From: Chitinophaga pinensis
GTDB lineage: Bacteria > Bacteroidota > Bacteroidia > Flavobacteriales_D > Crocinitomicaceae
Assembly: GCA_945863605.1 (NCBI GenBank)
Contig: CAMAZP010000015.1
Span: 1-64,000 of the forward strand
Direction: 5' to 3'
DNA: 64,000 nt
The translations under genes and the position numbers were made by a program. Below the pieces are notes generated by a model. It was not told the origin of the DNA and made no database searches. It worked only from the letters and a program-made list of their open reading frames with translations. This document shows positions 9,018-18,252 of the stretch, piece after piece (positions within the stretch are counted from its first letter, which is position 1; each line of letters starts with the position of its first letter).

Positions 9018-10124
9018 TTAAATAATGGTGGTAATCTCACCATTTTCAATTTCGAATAACTTTTTATCAATTGTGAGTTGCTCAAACAAGTGTTTTATTC
9101 GGATTGGATCGGTGTCAGTAACTAAAACTTGACCAAAGTAATCTGTTGTTACTAATTCAATTAATTTTGCTACGCGTTGATTATCGAGTTTATCAAAAAT
9201 ATCATCTAAAAGTAATACGGGATTTAATCCTTTATGACGTTTTAACCAATCGTATTGTGCTATTCGCAAAGCAATTAGAAACGACTTTTGTTGTCCTTGA
9301 GAACCAAACTTTTTAACTGGATGATTTTTAATTGTGAAAACCAAATCATCCTTGTGAATCCCAACAGTTGTATATTGTGCAAAAGCATCTTTTTTTTCAG
9401 CGTTTTTCAATAGTTCTAAGAAGTCACCATCATTCAAATGAGATCGATATTCTACATGAACGTTTTCAACCTCCAAACCAATTTCATTATAAAACCTATT
9501 GAAAACGGGTATAAATTCAGTAATAAATTCTTTTCGTTTTTCGAAGATGAGTGTACCAGTTTGAACGAGCTGATGATCCCAAATATCAATTGATTCTCTG
9601 TCAAATAATCGATGTTCAAACATGTTTTTTAAGAGTGCATTTCGCTGCTCGATAATTTTACTGTATCGTTGAATTTGTTCCAGATATTCTTTATCAATTT
9701 GAGAAAGAATACCATCCATCCACTTTCTTCTTAATTCACTACCTTCAGCTATTAAATCACCATCGTAAGGAGAAATGAAGACAACTGGAAATTTACCGAT
9801 ATGTTCACTTAATTTTTCATACTCCTTATTGTTATATTTGACCACTTTTTTAGCACCAAGCTTAAAAGCACAATGTACTTTATTCGTTTTATCTTCAGTT
9901 TTCCAATCACCACTTACCGTAAAGAAAGAAGTATCAAACTGAATGTTTTGTCGATCGATTGTATTTAAGTAAGACTTACACATACTCAAATAATGGACTG
10001 CATCTAAAATATTTGTTTTACCACTTCCGTTTTTTCCAACTATACCGTTTATACCATTAGAAAATTGAATTTCAAGTTCTTTGAAATTTTTGAATTGAAT
10101 TAAAAAAAGGGAGGACAAATACAT
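9018..10124 (-). CDS. recF: DNA replication/repair protein RecF
   Basis: A 368-residue SMC-like ATPase that loads RecA at single-strand gaps together with RecO and RecR. Walker A is GKNGSGKT at residues 30-37, the ABC signature is GSQGQQKS near 274-281, and Walker B is LLLDD near 304-308, all in the RecF order. The N-terminus (LFLIQFKNFKELEIQF) matches the usual RecF start. It is a single minus-strand gene facing the DedA-like gene; dnaA, dnaN and gyrB, its neighbours in many bacteria, are absent. A CAAAATTA (reverse TAATTTTG) box lies 7 nt upstream. Confidence 0.95.
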   Translation of the reverse strand: MYLSSLFLIQFKNFKELEIQFSNGINGIVGKNGSGKTNILDAVHYLSMCKSYLNTIDRQNIQFDTSFFTVSGDWKTEDKTNKVHCAFKLGAKKVVKYNNKEYEKLSEHIGKFPVVFISPYDGDLIAEGSELRRKWMDGILSQIDKEYLEQIQRYSKIIEQRNALLKNMFEHRLFDRESIDIWDHQLVQTGTLIFEKRKEFITEFIPVFNRFYNEIGLEVENVHVEYRSHLNDGDFLELLKNAEKKDAFAQYTTVGIHKDDLVFTIKNHPVKKFGSQGQQKSFLIALRIAQYDWLKRHKGLNPVLLLDDIFDKLDNQRVAKLIELVTTDYFGQVLVTDTDPIRIKHLFEQLTIDKKLFEIENGEITTII

Positions 10125-10131
10125 AAGTGTT

Positions 10132-10139
10132 CAAAATTA
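10132..10139 (-). promoter_or_regulatory. Candidate -7 element upstream of recF
   Basis: On the minus strand this reads TAATTTTG, a match to TAnnTTTG, ending 7 nt from the recF ATG. The best upstream TTG (10156-10158 reversed) has only a 16-nt spacer, shorter than usual. Confidence 0.45.
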
Positions 10140-10181
10140 TGGTTTATTTGAAAAACAAATGCTTATTTTTGATATGCAACT

Positions 10182-10189
10182 TAAATTTG
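10182..10189 (+). promoter_or_regulatory. Candidate -7 element of the type B cargo gene
   Basis: TAAATTTG matches TAnnTTTG and would give a leader of about 30 nt before the ATG at 10224. A TTG at normal -33 spacing is not obvious. Confidence 0.45.
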
Positions 10190-10223
10190 TATCAACACGT
10201 TTATTTCAAACAAAAACTAAAAT

Positions 10224-13049
10224 ATGTCAATTAAGCATTATTTAATTCTACTTTCAATTTTTCTTTTTTCTAGTAAATCGATATATTCTCAATTGGTAAT
10301 TGCGAACCAAGGAGCTTCTGCAACCACTATTACAAGTAGTATGATAGGGCCTGGTTTGACTGTTACAAATCCTGTTATTACTTGTCCCAACAATGCTTAT
10401 GGAACATTTACTGGTGGTGGAACAACAAATTTAGGTATTCCTTCAGGAGTTTTATTAACAACAGGTAACGTTAGTACATTGGCTGGTAATGGTTCTGCAT
10501 TTTGGAGCACAGGAAATAATTCGAACTGTAATGATCCTCAATTGAGTACTTTAGAACCTCTTGCAACAAATGATTGTTGTATTCTAGAGTTTGATGTAGT
10601 GCCTTCTTGCTCAACTTTGAGAATTCGATTTGTTTTTGGCTCCGAAGAGTATCCTGAATGGGTTAGTTCTGGATTCAATGATGCCTTTGGTTTTTTTGTT
10701 ACCGGACAAAATCCAGTTGGAGGCGTTTATACTAACACAAATATTGCAACATTACCTAATGGAACTATTGTAAGTATTGATAACGTTAATGCAAATACTA
10801 ACAATACTTTTTACGTAAATAATGCTACTGGAACCGCAATCAAATTAGATGCTTTTACAACCATCATTACAAGTGATATAGATGTTGTTCCTTGCCAATC
10901 CTATCATTTTAAATTGGCAATTGCAGATGCTGGTGATGCTGCCTTTGACTCAGGTGTTTTTGTTGATTTTTTAGATTGTTCTACTGCATTAAATGCAACA
11001 ACTACAACAACTCCTGTTTCATGTGCCGGAAGTGATGGTACTGCGACTGCGACTGCTGTTAATGGTTTCCCACCATATACCTATACTTGGAACACAAATC
11101 CAGTACAAACAACCTCAACAATAACTGGTTTGACACCAGGAACATATACTGTTGTTGTTGATGATGCTGGTTCGTGTACCCCACCAGTAACACAAACTGT
11201 GAATGTAGGTCTAAGTAATAATGTACCCGTTATAACTACTAATAATCCTGTTATTTGTCAAACAGGTTCTGCAACAATAACTGCCTCAAACCCTGGTTCT
11301 GGAGGTACTTACTTATGGTCGACAGGTGAAACAACACAAAGTATAGTAGTATCCCCAACTATTACAACCAATTACACAGTTACTTACGATGCTGGATCAT
11401 TGTGTACAGCAACTGATACATCAATAGTTTATATAATTTCTCCATTCACTCCGACTTTTGATTCAATTCCAAATTTATGTCATAATACTTCTCCTCCATT
11501 TTTGTCATTAAATTCAGTAGATACAATTTCAATCGCAGGAACTTGGAATCCTGTAACAATAGATAGTTCAATAATTGGAACTACAACCTATACATTTACA
11601 CCAAATCCTGGAGAATGTGCTTTTCCAACCACGATGGATATTACTGTAATAGCACCAGATACAACTTCCTTCAATCCAATACCTGCCATCTGTCAAGGTT
11701 CAACATCTATACCTCTTCCGACAACTTCCAACAACATTCCAACAATAAATGGAAGTTGGAACCCACTAACAATTACAACAACAATTGCTGGAATAACTGA
11801 TTATATATTCACACCTGACTCATCACTTTGTGCTTTACAAGATACCTTAACAATTACTGTAAACCCGACTCCAACTGTAACATTGAGCCCTAACCAAACA
11901 ATATGTCAAGGACAACAAGCAACAATAAATTCAACAGTGAGTATTCAAGGGGGAACTTATAACTGGCAACCAATTGATACCACAACTGCTAACTTGAACA
12001 CCTTTCCTGATATTACTACAACTTATGAATTAATATATACTTTAAATGGTTGTCCTAGTTTACCTGCTACGTCTACTGTTACAGTTAATCCTAATACACC
12101 AGTTTATGGTGGAAATGATACATTAATCTGTTTTGGAGATTCAATTTTATTACATGCTGTTGGTACCCCAACAATAGTTTGGGATGCACCAGTGATAGAC
12201 AGTGTTGCGTTCGCTCCTACACAAACAGCAACATATACGGTCTATGGCACAAGTGATAATGGCTGCGTAACAGAGGATGATATTACAGTTGTAGTTATTC
12301 AAACCCCTATTATTGACCCAGGTACATCTCCAACTATTTGTATAGGACAAGAAGTTACTTTAAATGCCACAGGAGGAGGACCAGGTGCAACATACAATTG
12401 GGATCTTGGTGTAAATAATGGAGTTCCTTTTATTACTAATCAAACTAATACTTACACCGTAACTGGCATAGATCAATATGGATGTGTTGGTCAGGCATCT
12501 ATTACAGTTACCGTATTACCACTTCCAGTAGCAGATTTTACTCCTAATCCTTCTGTTGGTTATGTGCCATTGTTTGTGACATTTACAAATAATAGTTCTA
12601 ATGCAAATAATTATGTGTGGGATTTTGGAAATGGATTAGATACAATTACATCTAATAATGGGGAAACCTACACAAATTACTTAATTGCTCCTCTAGACTA
12701 TATTGTTTACTTAGTTGCATCGAATGGTTATTGTACTGATACAATTACAAAAATCGTTAAAGCACTATTGCCTCCAGAAATTTTTATTCCTAATGTATTC
12801 TCCCCAAACAATGATTTAATCAATGATGATTTTATTGTTACCTCCCAAAATCTGGCGTCTTTAGAATTATTAATTTTTAATCGTTGGGGGAATTTAATGG
12901 CTACTATTGATGATCCTTTAGATAGTTGGAATGGTAAAACAGAAGGAGGAAATAATGCGACAGAAGGTGTATATTTCTATAAATATATTGCGTTTGGGCA
13001 AGCAGGTGAGGAAATTAAAGGACAGGGATTTTTAACTTTAGTTCGTTAA
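10224..13049 (+). CDS. T9SS type B (gliding-associated C-terminal) surface protein with choice-of-anchor L and PKD domains
   Basis: A 941-residue secreted protein. After the signal peptide (MSIKHYLILLSIFLFSSKSIYSQ) comes a choice-of-anchor L domain (VTNPVITCPNNA, FVFGSEEYPEW, NDAFGFFVTG). Several Ig-like/SprB-type repeats follow (SCAGSDGTATATAVNGFPPYTYTW and later units), then a PKD domain near residues 772-835 (VWDFGNG). The C-terminus (IFIPNVFSPNNDLINDDF ... IFNRWGNL ... GVYFYKY) is the gliding motility-associated type B sorting domain, usually paired with a PorP/SprF-like outer-membrane partner, which is absent from this window. Probable surface adhesin by inference. Its stop overlaps the end of the convergent TPR gene. 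Confidence 0.92.
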   Translation: MSIKHYLILLSIFLFSSKSIYSQLVIANQGASATTITSSMIGPGLTVTNPVITCPNNAYGTFTGGGTTNLGIPSGVLLTTGNVSTLAGNGSAFWSTGNNSNCNDPQLSTLEPLATNDCCILEFDVVPSCSTLRIRFVFGSEEYPEWVSSGFNDAFGFFVTGQNPVGGVYTNTNIATLPNGTIVSIDNVNANTNNTFYVNNATGTAIKLDAFTTIITSDIDVVPCQSYHFKLAIADAGDAAFDSGVFVDFLDCSTALNATTTTTPVSCAGSDGTATATAVNGFPPYTYTWNTNPVQTTSTITGLTPGTYTVVVDDAGSCTPPVTQTVNVGLSNNVPVITTNNPVICQTGSATITASNPGSGGTYLWSTGETTQSIVVSPTITTNYTVTYDAGSLCTATDTSIVYIISPFTPTFDSIPNLCHNTSPPFLSLNSVDTISIAGTWNPVTIDSSIIGTTTYTFTPNPGECAFPTTMDITVIAPDTTSFNPIPAICQGSTSIPLPTTSNNIPTINGSWNPLTITTTIAGITDYIFTPDSSLCALQDTLTITVNPTPTVTLSPNQTICQGQQATINSTVSIQGGTYNWQPIDTTTANLNTFPDITTTYELIYTLNGCPSLPATSTVTVNPNTPVYGGNDTLICFGDSILLHAVGTPTIVWDAPVIDSVAFAPTQTATYTVYGTSDNGCVTEDDITVVVIQTPIIDPGTSPTICIGQEVTLNATGGGPGATYNWDLGVNNGVPFITNQTNTYTVTGIDQYGCVGQASITVTVLPLPVADFTPNPSVGYVPLFVTFTNNSSNANNYVWDFGNGLDTITSNNGETYTNYLIAPLDYIVYLVASNGYCTDTITKIVKALLPPEIFIPNVFSPNNDLINDDFIVTSQNLASLELLIFNRWGNLMATIDDPLDSWNGKTEGGNNATEGVYFYKYIAFGQAGEEIKGQGFLTLVR

Positions 13050-14260
13050 CGAAATAAACGAAAGCGAACAATCAATATCACCAAGAACAAAAAACTAAAC
13101 ATTACTGATAAAATAATCCAGTGATTGTTTTCTTCTATGGTAGCGATTTCTTGCATCAAGAGTTTGGTTAATTCTTCCCGTTCTTTTTCGTTTTCTTGGT
13201 TTAAGGTTTGAATTGCTTTTTCGAGTGCTGTTATTTCTTTACTCAAGTTTAGTTCCTTAAGTTCATCGCGCTTGAATTTTAATGCTTCCAATTCTAATTG
13301 AAGATAGCCACCTATTTTAGCAACAATTTGACAACTATCAATATATTGATTTGCTAAATCAGGATTAACATCAACATAAAAACTTGCTAAGTTGTAGTAA
13401 GCGTCGTAAATTTTAGAGGGAATATTTTGTTTTTTCCGAATGCTTAAAATTTGTTTGAAAAGCGATAAAGCTTCTGTTGGTTTCCCTTCGAAGAAGAAAA
13501 TTAAAGCTTGATTGTTCAGTGCGTTTATTTTTAAGTTCAATGCATTTCCTTTTTTGGCAAATCGTAATTGTTTTTCGCAGTAAATTTTTGCTTTAGAGTA
13601 ATTTCCAAGGTTCAATTGAACATCTGCAAGAACTGAATATGCATTTGCAACAGCCTCCCATTTTTTAAATTCTTTTGCTATAAAAACATAATGATTGAGA
13701 ATAGCAGTTGCTTGTTTAAAATCTTTCTTCGCAATGAAAACCTTTGCGAGATTTACTTCAGCTAAAATGACATCTGTTTCTTTTGGAGATTGCGCGCCTG
13801 TTGTCAATGATGATTTAAAAAAAAAAGTGGACGTTTCTAAATCTCCTTGTAAATAGTAAGCAATTCCAAGTTCATTCAATTCTTCGCACAACAATTGCAT
13901 ATCTCCAATGGAGAGAAAGTAATTTTTTGATTCTTTCAATAAATTAATTCCACCATTAATCTGACCCTTACGAACCTGATAACAGCCAAAAATTCGTTTG
14001 GAAACAGCCATCGAAAAAGCATTTCTATCCTTAGTTTTAGCTAATTCTGTGGCAAGAATTTGAAGAGAATCAACATCATTTCTCAAATAGTATTCCCACA
14101 ATTCCAGTGCTCTTCGTGTTTTTTCATCAATGGAATTCGTGCTTTTGAAAGCTTTAAAACTACTTGTCTTTTGAGCAAAATTGAATTGCAAACTAGCACA
14201 AATAACTGTAAAAAGAACTAGAATTAGTTTTAGAAAAGGCTTATGTGATTTTTGTTGCAA
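13046..14260 (-). CDS. Secreted/membrane-anchored tetratricopeptide repeat protein
   Basis: A 404-residue protein with an N-terminal signal peptide (LILVLFTVICASLQFNFAQ), about five TPR-like units (for example ELGIAYYLQGDLETS, ALIFFFEGKPTEAL), a coiled coil near residues 325-370 (KEITALEKAIQTLNQENEKE) and one membrane segment close to the C-terminus ending in VRFRLFR. This layout resembles the sensor half of Bacteroidota TPR histidine kinases or LuxR-type regulators, but no kinase or DNA-binding domain follows, so it is probably a truncated relative or a scaffold. The only in-frame start after the upstream stop is TTG at 14260, giving MQQKSHKPF. Confidence 0.75.
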   Translation of the reverse strand: MQQKSHKPFLKLILVLFTVICASLQFNFAQKTSSFKAFKSTNSIDEKTRRALELWEYYLRNDVDSLQILATELAKTKDRNAFSMAVSKRIFGCYQVRKGQINGGINLLKESKNYFLSIGDMQLLCEELNELGIAYYLQGDLETSTFFFKSSLTTGAQSPKETDVILAEVNLAKVFIAKKDFKQATAILNHYVFIAKEFKKWEAVANAYSVLADVQLNLGNYSKAKIYCEKQLRFAKKGNALNLKINALNNQALIFFFEGKPTEALSLFKQILSIRKKQNIPSKIYDAYYNLASFYVDVNPDLANQYIDSCQIVAKIGGYLQLELEALKFKRDELKELNLSKEITALEKAIQTLNQENEKEREELTKLLMQEIATIEENNHWIILSVMFSFLFLVILIVRFRLFR

Positions 14261-14279
14261 TTATTTGGTTTTTATTTCA

Positions 14280-14310
14280 TTGCAAGGATAGTTAACAATA
14301 GTTACTTTTG
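14280..14310 (+). promoter_or_regulatory. Promoter of pruA (-33 TTG, 20 bp, -7 TACTTTTG)
   Basis: TTG at 14280-14282 and TACTTTTG at 14303-14310 are separated by 20 bp, matching the Bacteroidota housekeeping promoter. The ATG at 14327 follows 16 nt later, which supports that start over the upstream TTG at 14252. A reverse TAATTTTG box at 14314-14321 may serve the divergent TPR gene. Confidence 0.75.
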
Positions 14311-14326
14311 CAACAAAATTATTAAT

Positions 14327-15955
14327 ATGTCAAATGCATTTTTCAACGTTCCGAAAGCTATAAATGAACCAATTAAAGGGTATGCTCCAGGTTCAGCAGA
14401 ACGCACATCGCTTTTAAAAAAGTACGCAGAATTGTATAATCAGGAAGCTATTGATGTTCCAATGTATATTGGTTCGGAAGAAGTTCGTACTGCTACAAAA
14501 AAAGCGTTAACAGCTCCTCATGATCATAAAAAAGTGCTTGGGCATTTTAATGTTGGTGAAGCAAAACATGTTGAACAAGCTATCAATGCTGCTTTAGCCG
14601 CAAAAAAAGATTGGGCAAATTTACCTTGGGAAGAACGCGCTGCCATTTTCTTAAAAGCCGCAGATTTATTAGCTGGTCCATTTAGAGATAAAATGAATGC
14701 TGCCACCATGTTGGCTCAATCAAAAAATGTTTTTCAAACAGAAATTGATGCAGCTTGCGAATTGATTGACTTTTTTAGATTTAATGTTCAATACATGACT
14801 CAAATCTACAAAGAGCAACCAGAATCACTACCTGGAATATGGAATCGTTTGGAATATCGCCCTTTAGAAGGTTTTGTTTTTGCAATTACTCCTTTTAATT
14901 TTACTTCTATTGCAGCTAATTTATGCGCTGCCCCAGCAATGATGGGGAATGTAGTTGTTTGGAAACCAGCAGATTCACAAATTTATTCTGCACAAGTAAT
15001 TATGGAATTGTTTAAAGCGGCAGGAGTTCCGGATGGAGTTATCAATATGGTGACTGTTGATGGACCAGTTGCTGGTGATGTTGTTTTCCAACACAAAGCT
15101 TTTGCAGGATTACATTTTACAGGTTCTACGGGTGTTTTTCGACACTTATGGAAAGAAATAGGAACGAATTTAGATAAATACAGAACTTACCCACGTATCG
15201 TTGGTGAAACCGGAGGAAAAGATTTTATCATCGCACATAAATCTGCGGTACCTGCTGAGGTTGCAACAGCAATGTCACGTGGAGCATTTGAATTCCAAGG
15301 ACAAAAATGTTCTGCAGCTTCAAGAGCATATATTCCAAGTAATATTTGGCCTGAAGTAAAACGAATTTTCGTTGAACAAGTGAACTCATTTGAAGTTGGA
15401 ACACCTGACGACACAAGCAATTTCGTAAATGCTGTTATTGATGCGAAAGCTTTTGATAAAATTTCTGGATACATTGACTATTGCAAAACACAAGACGATG
15501 CAGAAATCATTACTGGAGGGACGTATGATAATTCTAAAGGATATTTTATCGATCCTACAACTATTGTTACAACTAATCCGAAGTTTAGAACAATGGTTGA
15601 AGAAATTTTCGGGCCAGTTTTGACAATTTATGTTTACGATGCAGAGCAATTTGAAGAAACATTAGATTTATTAGATGAAACTTCTGAATACGCATTAACA
15701 GGTTCTATTTTATCACAAGATAGATATGCTATCAACTTAGCTACTCGTAAATTAGAACATGCTGCTGGAAATTTCTATATCAATGACAAACCAACAGGAG
15801 CTGTGGTAGGACAACAACCATTTGGTGGTGCAAGAGGTTCAGGAACAAATGATAAAGCGGGTGCAATGATGAATCTATTACGTTGGACATCGGCAAGAAC
15901 AATTAAAGAAACATTCGTTCCACCAACAGATTATAAATATCCGTTTCTGGGGTAA
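14327..15955 (+). CDS. pruA: L-glutamate gamma-semialdehyde (1-pyrroline-5-carboxylate) dehydrogenase
   Basis: A 542-residue aldehyde dehydrogenase oxidising glutamate semialdehyde to glutamate with NAD+, the second step of proline degradation. The nucleophile Cys328 (FEFQGQKCSAASR), general base Glu294 (GETGGKDF), Asn191 (TPFNFTS) and the NAD-loop GSTGVFRHLW are present. Length and the N-terminal sequence NVPKAINEPIKGYAPGS fit the PruA/RocA type of eukaryotes and Bacteroidota. The start at 14327 is chosen because the promoter ends at 14310 and the upstream extension is hydrophobic nonsense overlapping the divergent gene. No proline dehydrogenase gene lies nearby. Confidence 0.95.
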   Translation: MSNAFFNVPKAINEPIKGYAPGSAERTSLLKKYAELYNQEAIDVPMYIGSEEVRTATKKALTAPHDHKKVLGHFNVGEAKHVEQAINAALAAKKDWANLPWEERAAIFLKAADLLAGPFRDKMNAATMLAQSKNVFQTEIDAACELIDFFRFNVQYMTQIYKEQPESLPGIWNRLEYRPLEGFVFAITPFNFTSIAANLCAAPAMMGNVVVWKPADSQIYSAQVIMELFKAAGVPDGVINMVTVDGPVAGDVVFQHKAFAGLHFTGSTGVFRHLWKEIGTNLDKYRTYPRIVGETGGKDFIIAHKSAVPAEVATAMSRGAFEFQGQKCSAASRAYIPSNIWPEVKRIFVEQVNSFEVGTPDDTSNFVNAVIDAKAFDKISGYIDYCKTQDDAEIITGGTYDNSKGYFIDPTTIVTTNPKFRTMVEEIFGPVLTIYVYDAEQFEETLDLLDETSEYALTGSILSQDRYAINLATRKLEHAAGNFYINDKPTGAVVGQQPFGGARGSGTNDKAGAMMNLLRWTSARTIKETFVPPTDYKYPFLG

Positions 15956-15969
15956 TCAATGAACGTTTT

Positions 15970-16443
15970 TTAATAAATAGTATTAACTATTTTTTTAATT
16001 CTTCCAATGTCTGCACTCCATCCTTTACGAGTCATATTATCAAAAGTAATATGAACAAAAGTGGCTGTGTTTAAATGTATATCTTCACCTGTAAAATAGG
16101 ATGCAATTTCTGATATTCCATTATTATGACCAATGATTAACAAATCTTTATCGGTGTCAGCATTAAAAATTAAATTTCTGATTTGAATACCTGTCGCCAT
16201 GTATAATTCGTTTTTAAACGCTATGTTTTTCGTTGGAAAATTTTTATCAAAGCATGAAAGGGTTTGTTTGGTTCTGACAGCAACTGAACACCAAACATCG
16301 TAGTTATTAAGATTATATTCACTTATAATATCATTTAACTTCATTGCTTGCAAAAGTCCTTTTTCTGTAAGCTTTCTATCAACATCTTGACCTGTAAATG
16401 AAGTTTTTTCGGTCTTTGCGTGACGGATTAGGATTAAATTCAA
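15970..16443 (-). CDS. SixA-like histidine phosphatase
   Basis: A 157-residue histidine phosphatase (phosphoglycerate mutase-like) protein. The RHG-type motif is LIRHAK with His8, and the second catalytic His106 is in LLIIGHNNG. Arg57 in AVRTKQT is a probable phosphate ligand. Length fits SixA, which removes phosphate from phosphohistidine in phosphotransfer proteins, but small family members have varied substrates. It is the last gene of the nucleotide-sugar operon, overlapping the PHP phosphatase gene by 4 bp (ATGA-type junction), so a role linked to envelope polysaccharide control is possible but not shown. Confidence 0.75.
   Translation of the reverse strand: MNLILIRHAKTEKTSFTGQDVDRKLTEKGLLQAMKLNDIISEYNLNNYDVWCSVAVRTKQTLSCFDKNFPTKNIAFKNELYMATGIQIRNLIFNADTDKDLLIIGHNNGISEIASYFTGEDIHLNTATFVHITFDNMTRKGWSADIGRIKKIVNTIY
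15975..15996. terminator. Weak AT-rich hairpin between pruA and sixA-like gene
   Basis: AAATAGT (15975-15981) and ACTATTT (15986-15992) form a 7-bp stem with a 4-nt loop, followed by T residues on the plus strand. It overlaps the 3' end of the convergent phosphatase gene. The stem is AT-rich, so function as terminator is only plausible. Confidence 0.35.
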
Positions 16444-17183
16444 AGGATTGTATTTTTTAAAAGGTAAGTTCCAATCTTATGAATATATGGGGAGGTTAAA
16501 CTATCTTCAAGTAACAATAGATGTTCAATTCTATGACAATCTGTTCCGATAAAATCAAATTCACCAGCATCTATTATTCTTTCTGCTTGTTTTTTAATAT
16601 CTTGACCATAATGACCGGAGAGTGAATTAATATTTATTTGTATATTAATTCCTTTTTGACGCCATTCAACTGCTCTGTCGATTTTCCCTAGATAATACAT
16701 ATACCTTTCAAAATGTGCCACAACTGGTCGATATCCTCGAGATTGCAACTCGAAAAACATTTGATCTATATACTGAGGGGGTGAATGAAAAGCAAATTCC
16801 AATAATACATAGTTATCTCCAAAAGTTAACAAGTCTTTGTCCTTAATTTTAGCAACAAAAGTTTCATCAAAATAATATTCAGCAGCTGCCTCAATTTCAA
16901 TTGTTAATCCTACTTTTTTTACTTCAGCACGAACATCTTCAAGACCAGCAAGAATATTTTCAGATGTATTCGGGAAACTATCCGACATTATATGTGGCGT
17001 AGTTATAACTTTTTTGTATCCTAAACTTTGGAATTTTGCCAACATAGCGATTGTTTCGTCCATTGTTTGTGATCCATCATCAATACCTGGAATTAAGTGA
17101 CTGTGAATATCAACCTTAAACCTAGATAAATCAAAAGGTTCAAGAACTACTTTTTTATTCTTAAAAAGATCAAAAATTCCCAT
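16440..17183 (-). CDS. CpsB/YwqE-type PHP-family protein-tyrosine phosphatase
   Basis: A 247-residue PHP-domain metal-dependent phosphatase. Metal-binding motifs are DIHSHLIPGIDDGS (His27, His29, Asp35), EAAAEYYFDE, VVAHFERY and GTDCHRIEHL. In Gram-positive bacteria the family (CpsB, YwqE) dephosphorylates the BY-kinase that controls capsule polymer length; in Bacteroidota it is commonly found in exopolysaccharide clusters. The start overlaps the rfbB stop by one base. The partner BY-kinase/Wzc is not in this window. Operon position strongly supports a role in polysaccharide regulation. Confidence 0.85.
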   Translation of the reverse strand: MGIFDLFKNKKVVLEPFDLSRFKVDIHSHLIPGIDDGSQTMDETIAMLAKFQSLGYKKVITTPHIMSDSFPNTSENILAGLEDVRAEVKKVGLTIEIEAAAEYYFDETFVAKIKDKDLLTFGDNYVLLEFAFHSPPQYIDQMFFELQSRGYRPVVAHFERYMYYLGKIDRAVEWRQKGINIQININSLSGHYGQDIKKQAERIIDAGEFDFIGTDCHRIEHLLLLEDSLTSPYIHKIGTYLLKNTIL

Positions 17184-18250
17184 TATATTTCTCTGTTTGA
17201 ATACATTTTATGATAATACTCTTTGTAGTTACCACTAGTTATTCGATTAATCCATTCAGAATTATTAAGGTACCAATCGACTGTTTTTTCTAATCCTTCT
17301 TCAAACGTAATAGAGGGAGTCCAACCAAGTTCTTTTTCTAATTTGGAGGCGTCAATTGCGTAACGTTTATCGTGACCAGCTCTATCAACAACATAAGTGA
17401 TTAATTTTTCAGATTCACCATCTTCCCTTCCAAGTTTTTTATCCATCATTTGGCATAAGAACATTACCAATTCAATGTTTGTCCATTCATTTAAACCACC
17501 AACATTATAAGATTCTCCAACTCTACCTTCGTGAAAAATCTTGTCAATTGCGCTTGCATGATCTTCCACCCATAACCAATCACGAATATTGTCACCTTTG
17601 CCATATACGGGTAGAGGTTTTTTATTTTTAATATTATCGATCATCAACGGAATCAATTTTTCAGGGAAATGATGACTACCATAATTATTTGAGCAATTTG
17701 ACATTTTGATTGGTAATCCGTAAGTATGGTAAAAAGCCATCACAAAATGATCTGAAGAAGCTTTAGAGGCAGAATAAGGACTGCGAGGGTCGTAGGGAGT
17801 TTCTTCTGTAAAAAGGCCTTCATCTCCAAGACTTCCATATACTTCATCAGTTGAAACATGATGGAAAACATGGCTATTTTCTTTATCCCAATTATCTTTC
17901 GCTGCCTGCAAAAGATTAACTGTACCAACAACATTTGTCATCACGAAATCCATTGGGCCTTCAATTGAACGATCAACATGAGACTCAGCAGCTAGGTGAA
18001 TAACATCAGTTATTTGATGTTTTTTAAAAACGGTTCGAACTGCATCTGTATCTACAATATCAACTTTTTCAAAAACATAATTTGGAAAATTTTCAACATC
18101 TGCTAAATTAGAAAGATTTCCTGCGTATGTTAACTTATCCAAATTAACTATTAAATAATTTGGGTAAGATTTTAAAAACCTTCTAACAAGGTGAGAACCT
18201 ATAAAGCCAGCTCCACCAGTGATTAATATTTTCTTTGAGTAACTATTCAT
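17183..18250 (-). CDS. rfbB: dTDP-glucose 4,6-dehydratase
   Basis: A 355-residue extended SDR enzyme making dTDP-4-keto-6-deoxyglucose, the precursor of rhamnose and many deoxy and amino sugars. It shows GGAGFIGSH near the N-terminus, the catalytic triad region HVSTDEVYGSLG, and YSASK with the Tyr/Lys pair. SNNYGSHHFPEKLIPL and DHASAIDKI are characteristic of RfbB/RmlB. Start chosen at the ATG at 18250, which leaves 2 nt after the upstream stop, in line with the 1-3 nt gaps elsewhere in the operon; another start at 18265 would overlap that gene. rmlA, rmlC and rmlD are not in the window. Confidence 0.93.
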   Translation of the reverse strand: MNSYSKKILITGGAGFIGSHLVRRFLKSYPNYLIVNLDKLTYAGNLSNLADVENFPNYVFEKVDIVDTDAVRTVFKKHQITDVIHLAAESHVDRSIEGPMDFVMTNVVGTVNLLQAAKDNWDKENSHVFHHVSTDEVYGSLGDEGLFTEETPYDPRSPYSASKASSDHFVMAFYHTYGLPIKMSNCSNNYGSHHFPEKLIPLMIDNIKNKKPLPVYGKGDNIRDWLWVEDHASAIDKIFHEGRVGESYNVGGLNEWTNIELVMFLCQMMDKKLGREDGESEKLITYVVDRAGHDKRYAIDASKLEKELGWTPSITFEEGLEKTVDWYLNNSEWINRITSGNYKEYYHKMYSNREI

Positions 18251-18252
18251 AT

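Noticed and set aside
14252-14326. Longer pruA reading from TTG 14252
   Set aside because: It crosses the promoter at 14280-14310 and the divergent gene start; the ATG at 14327 gives the family N-terminus.
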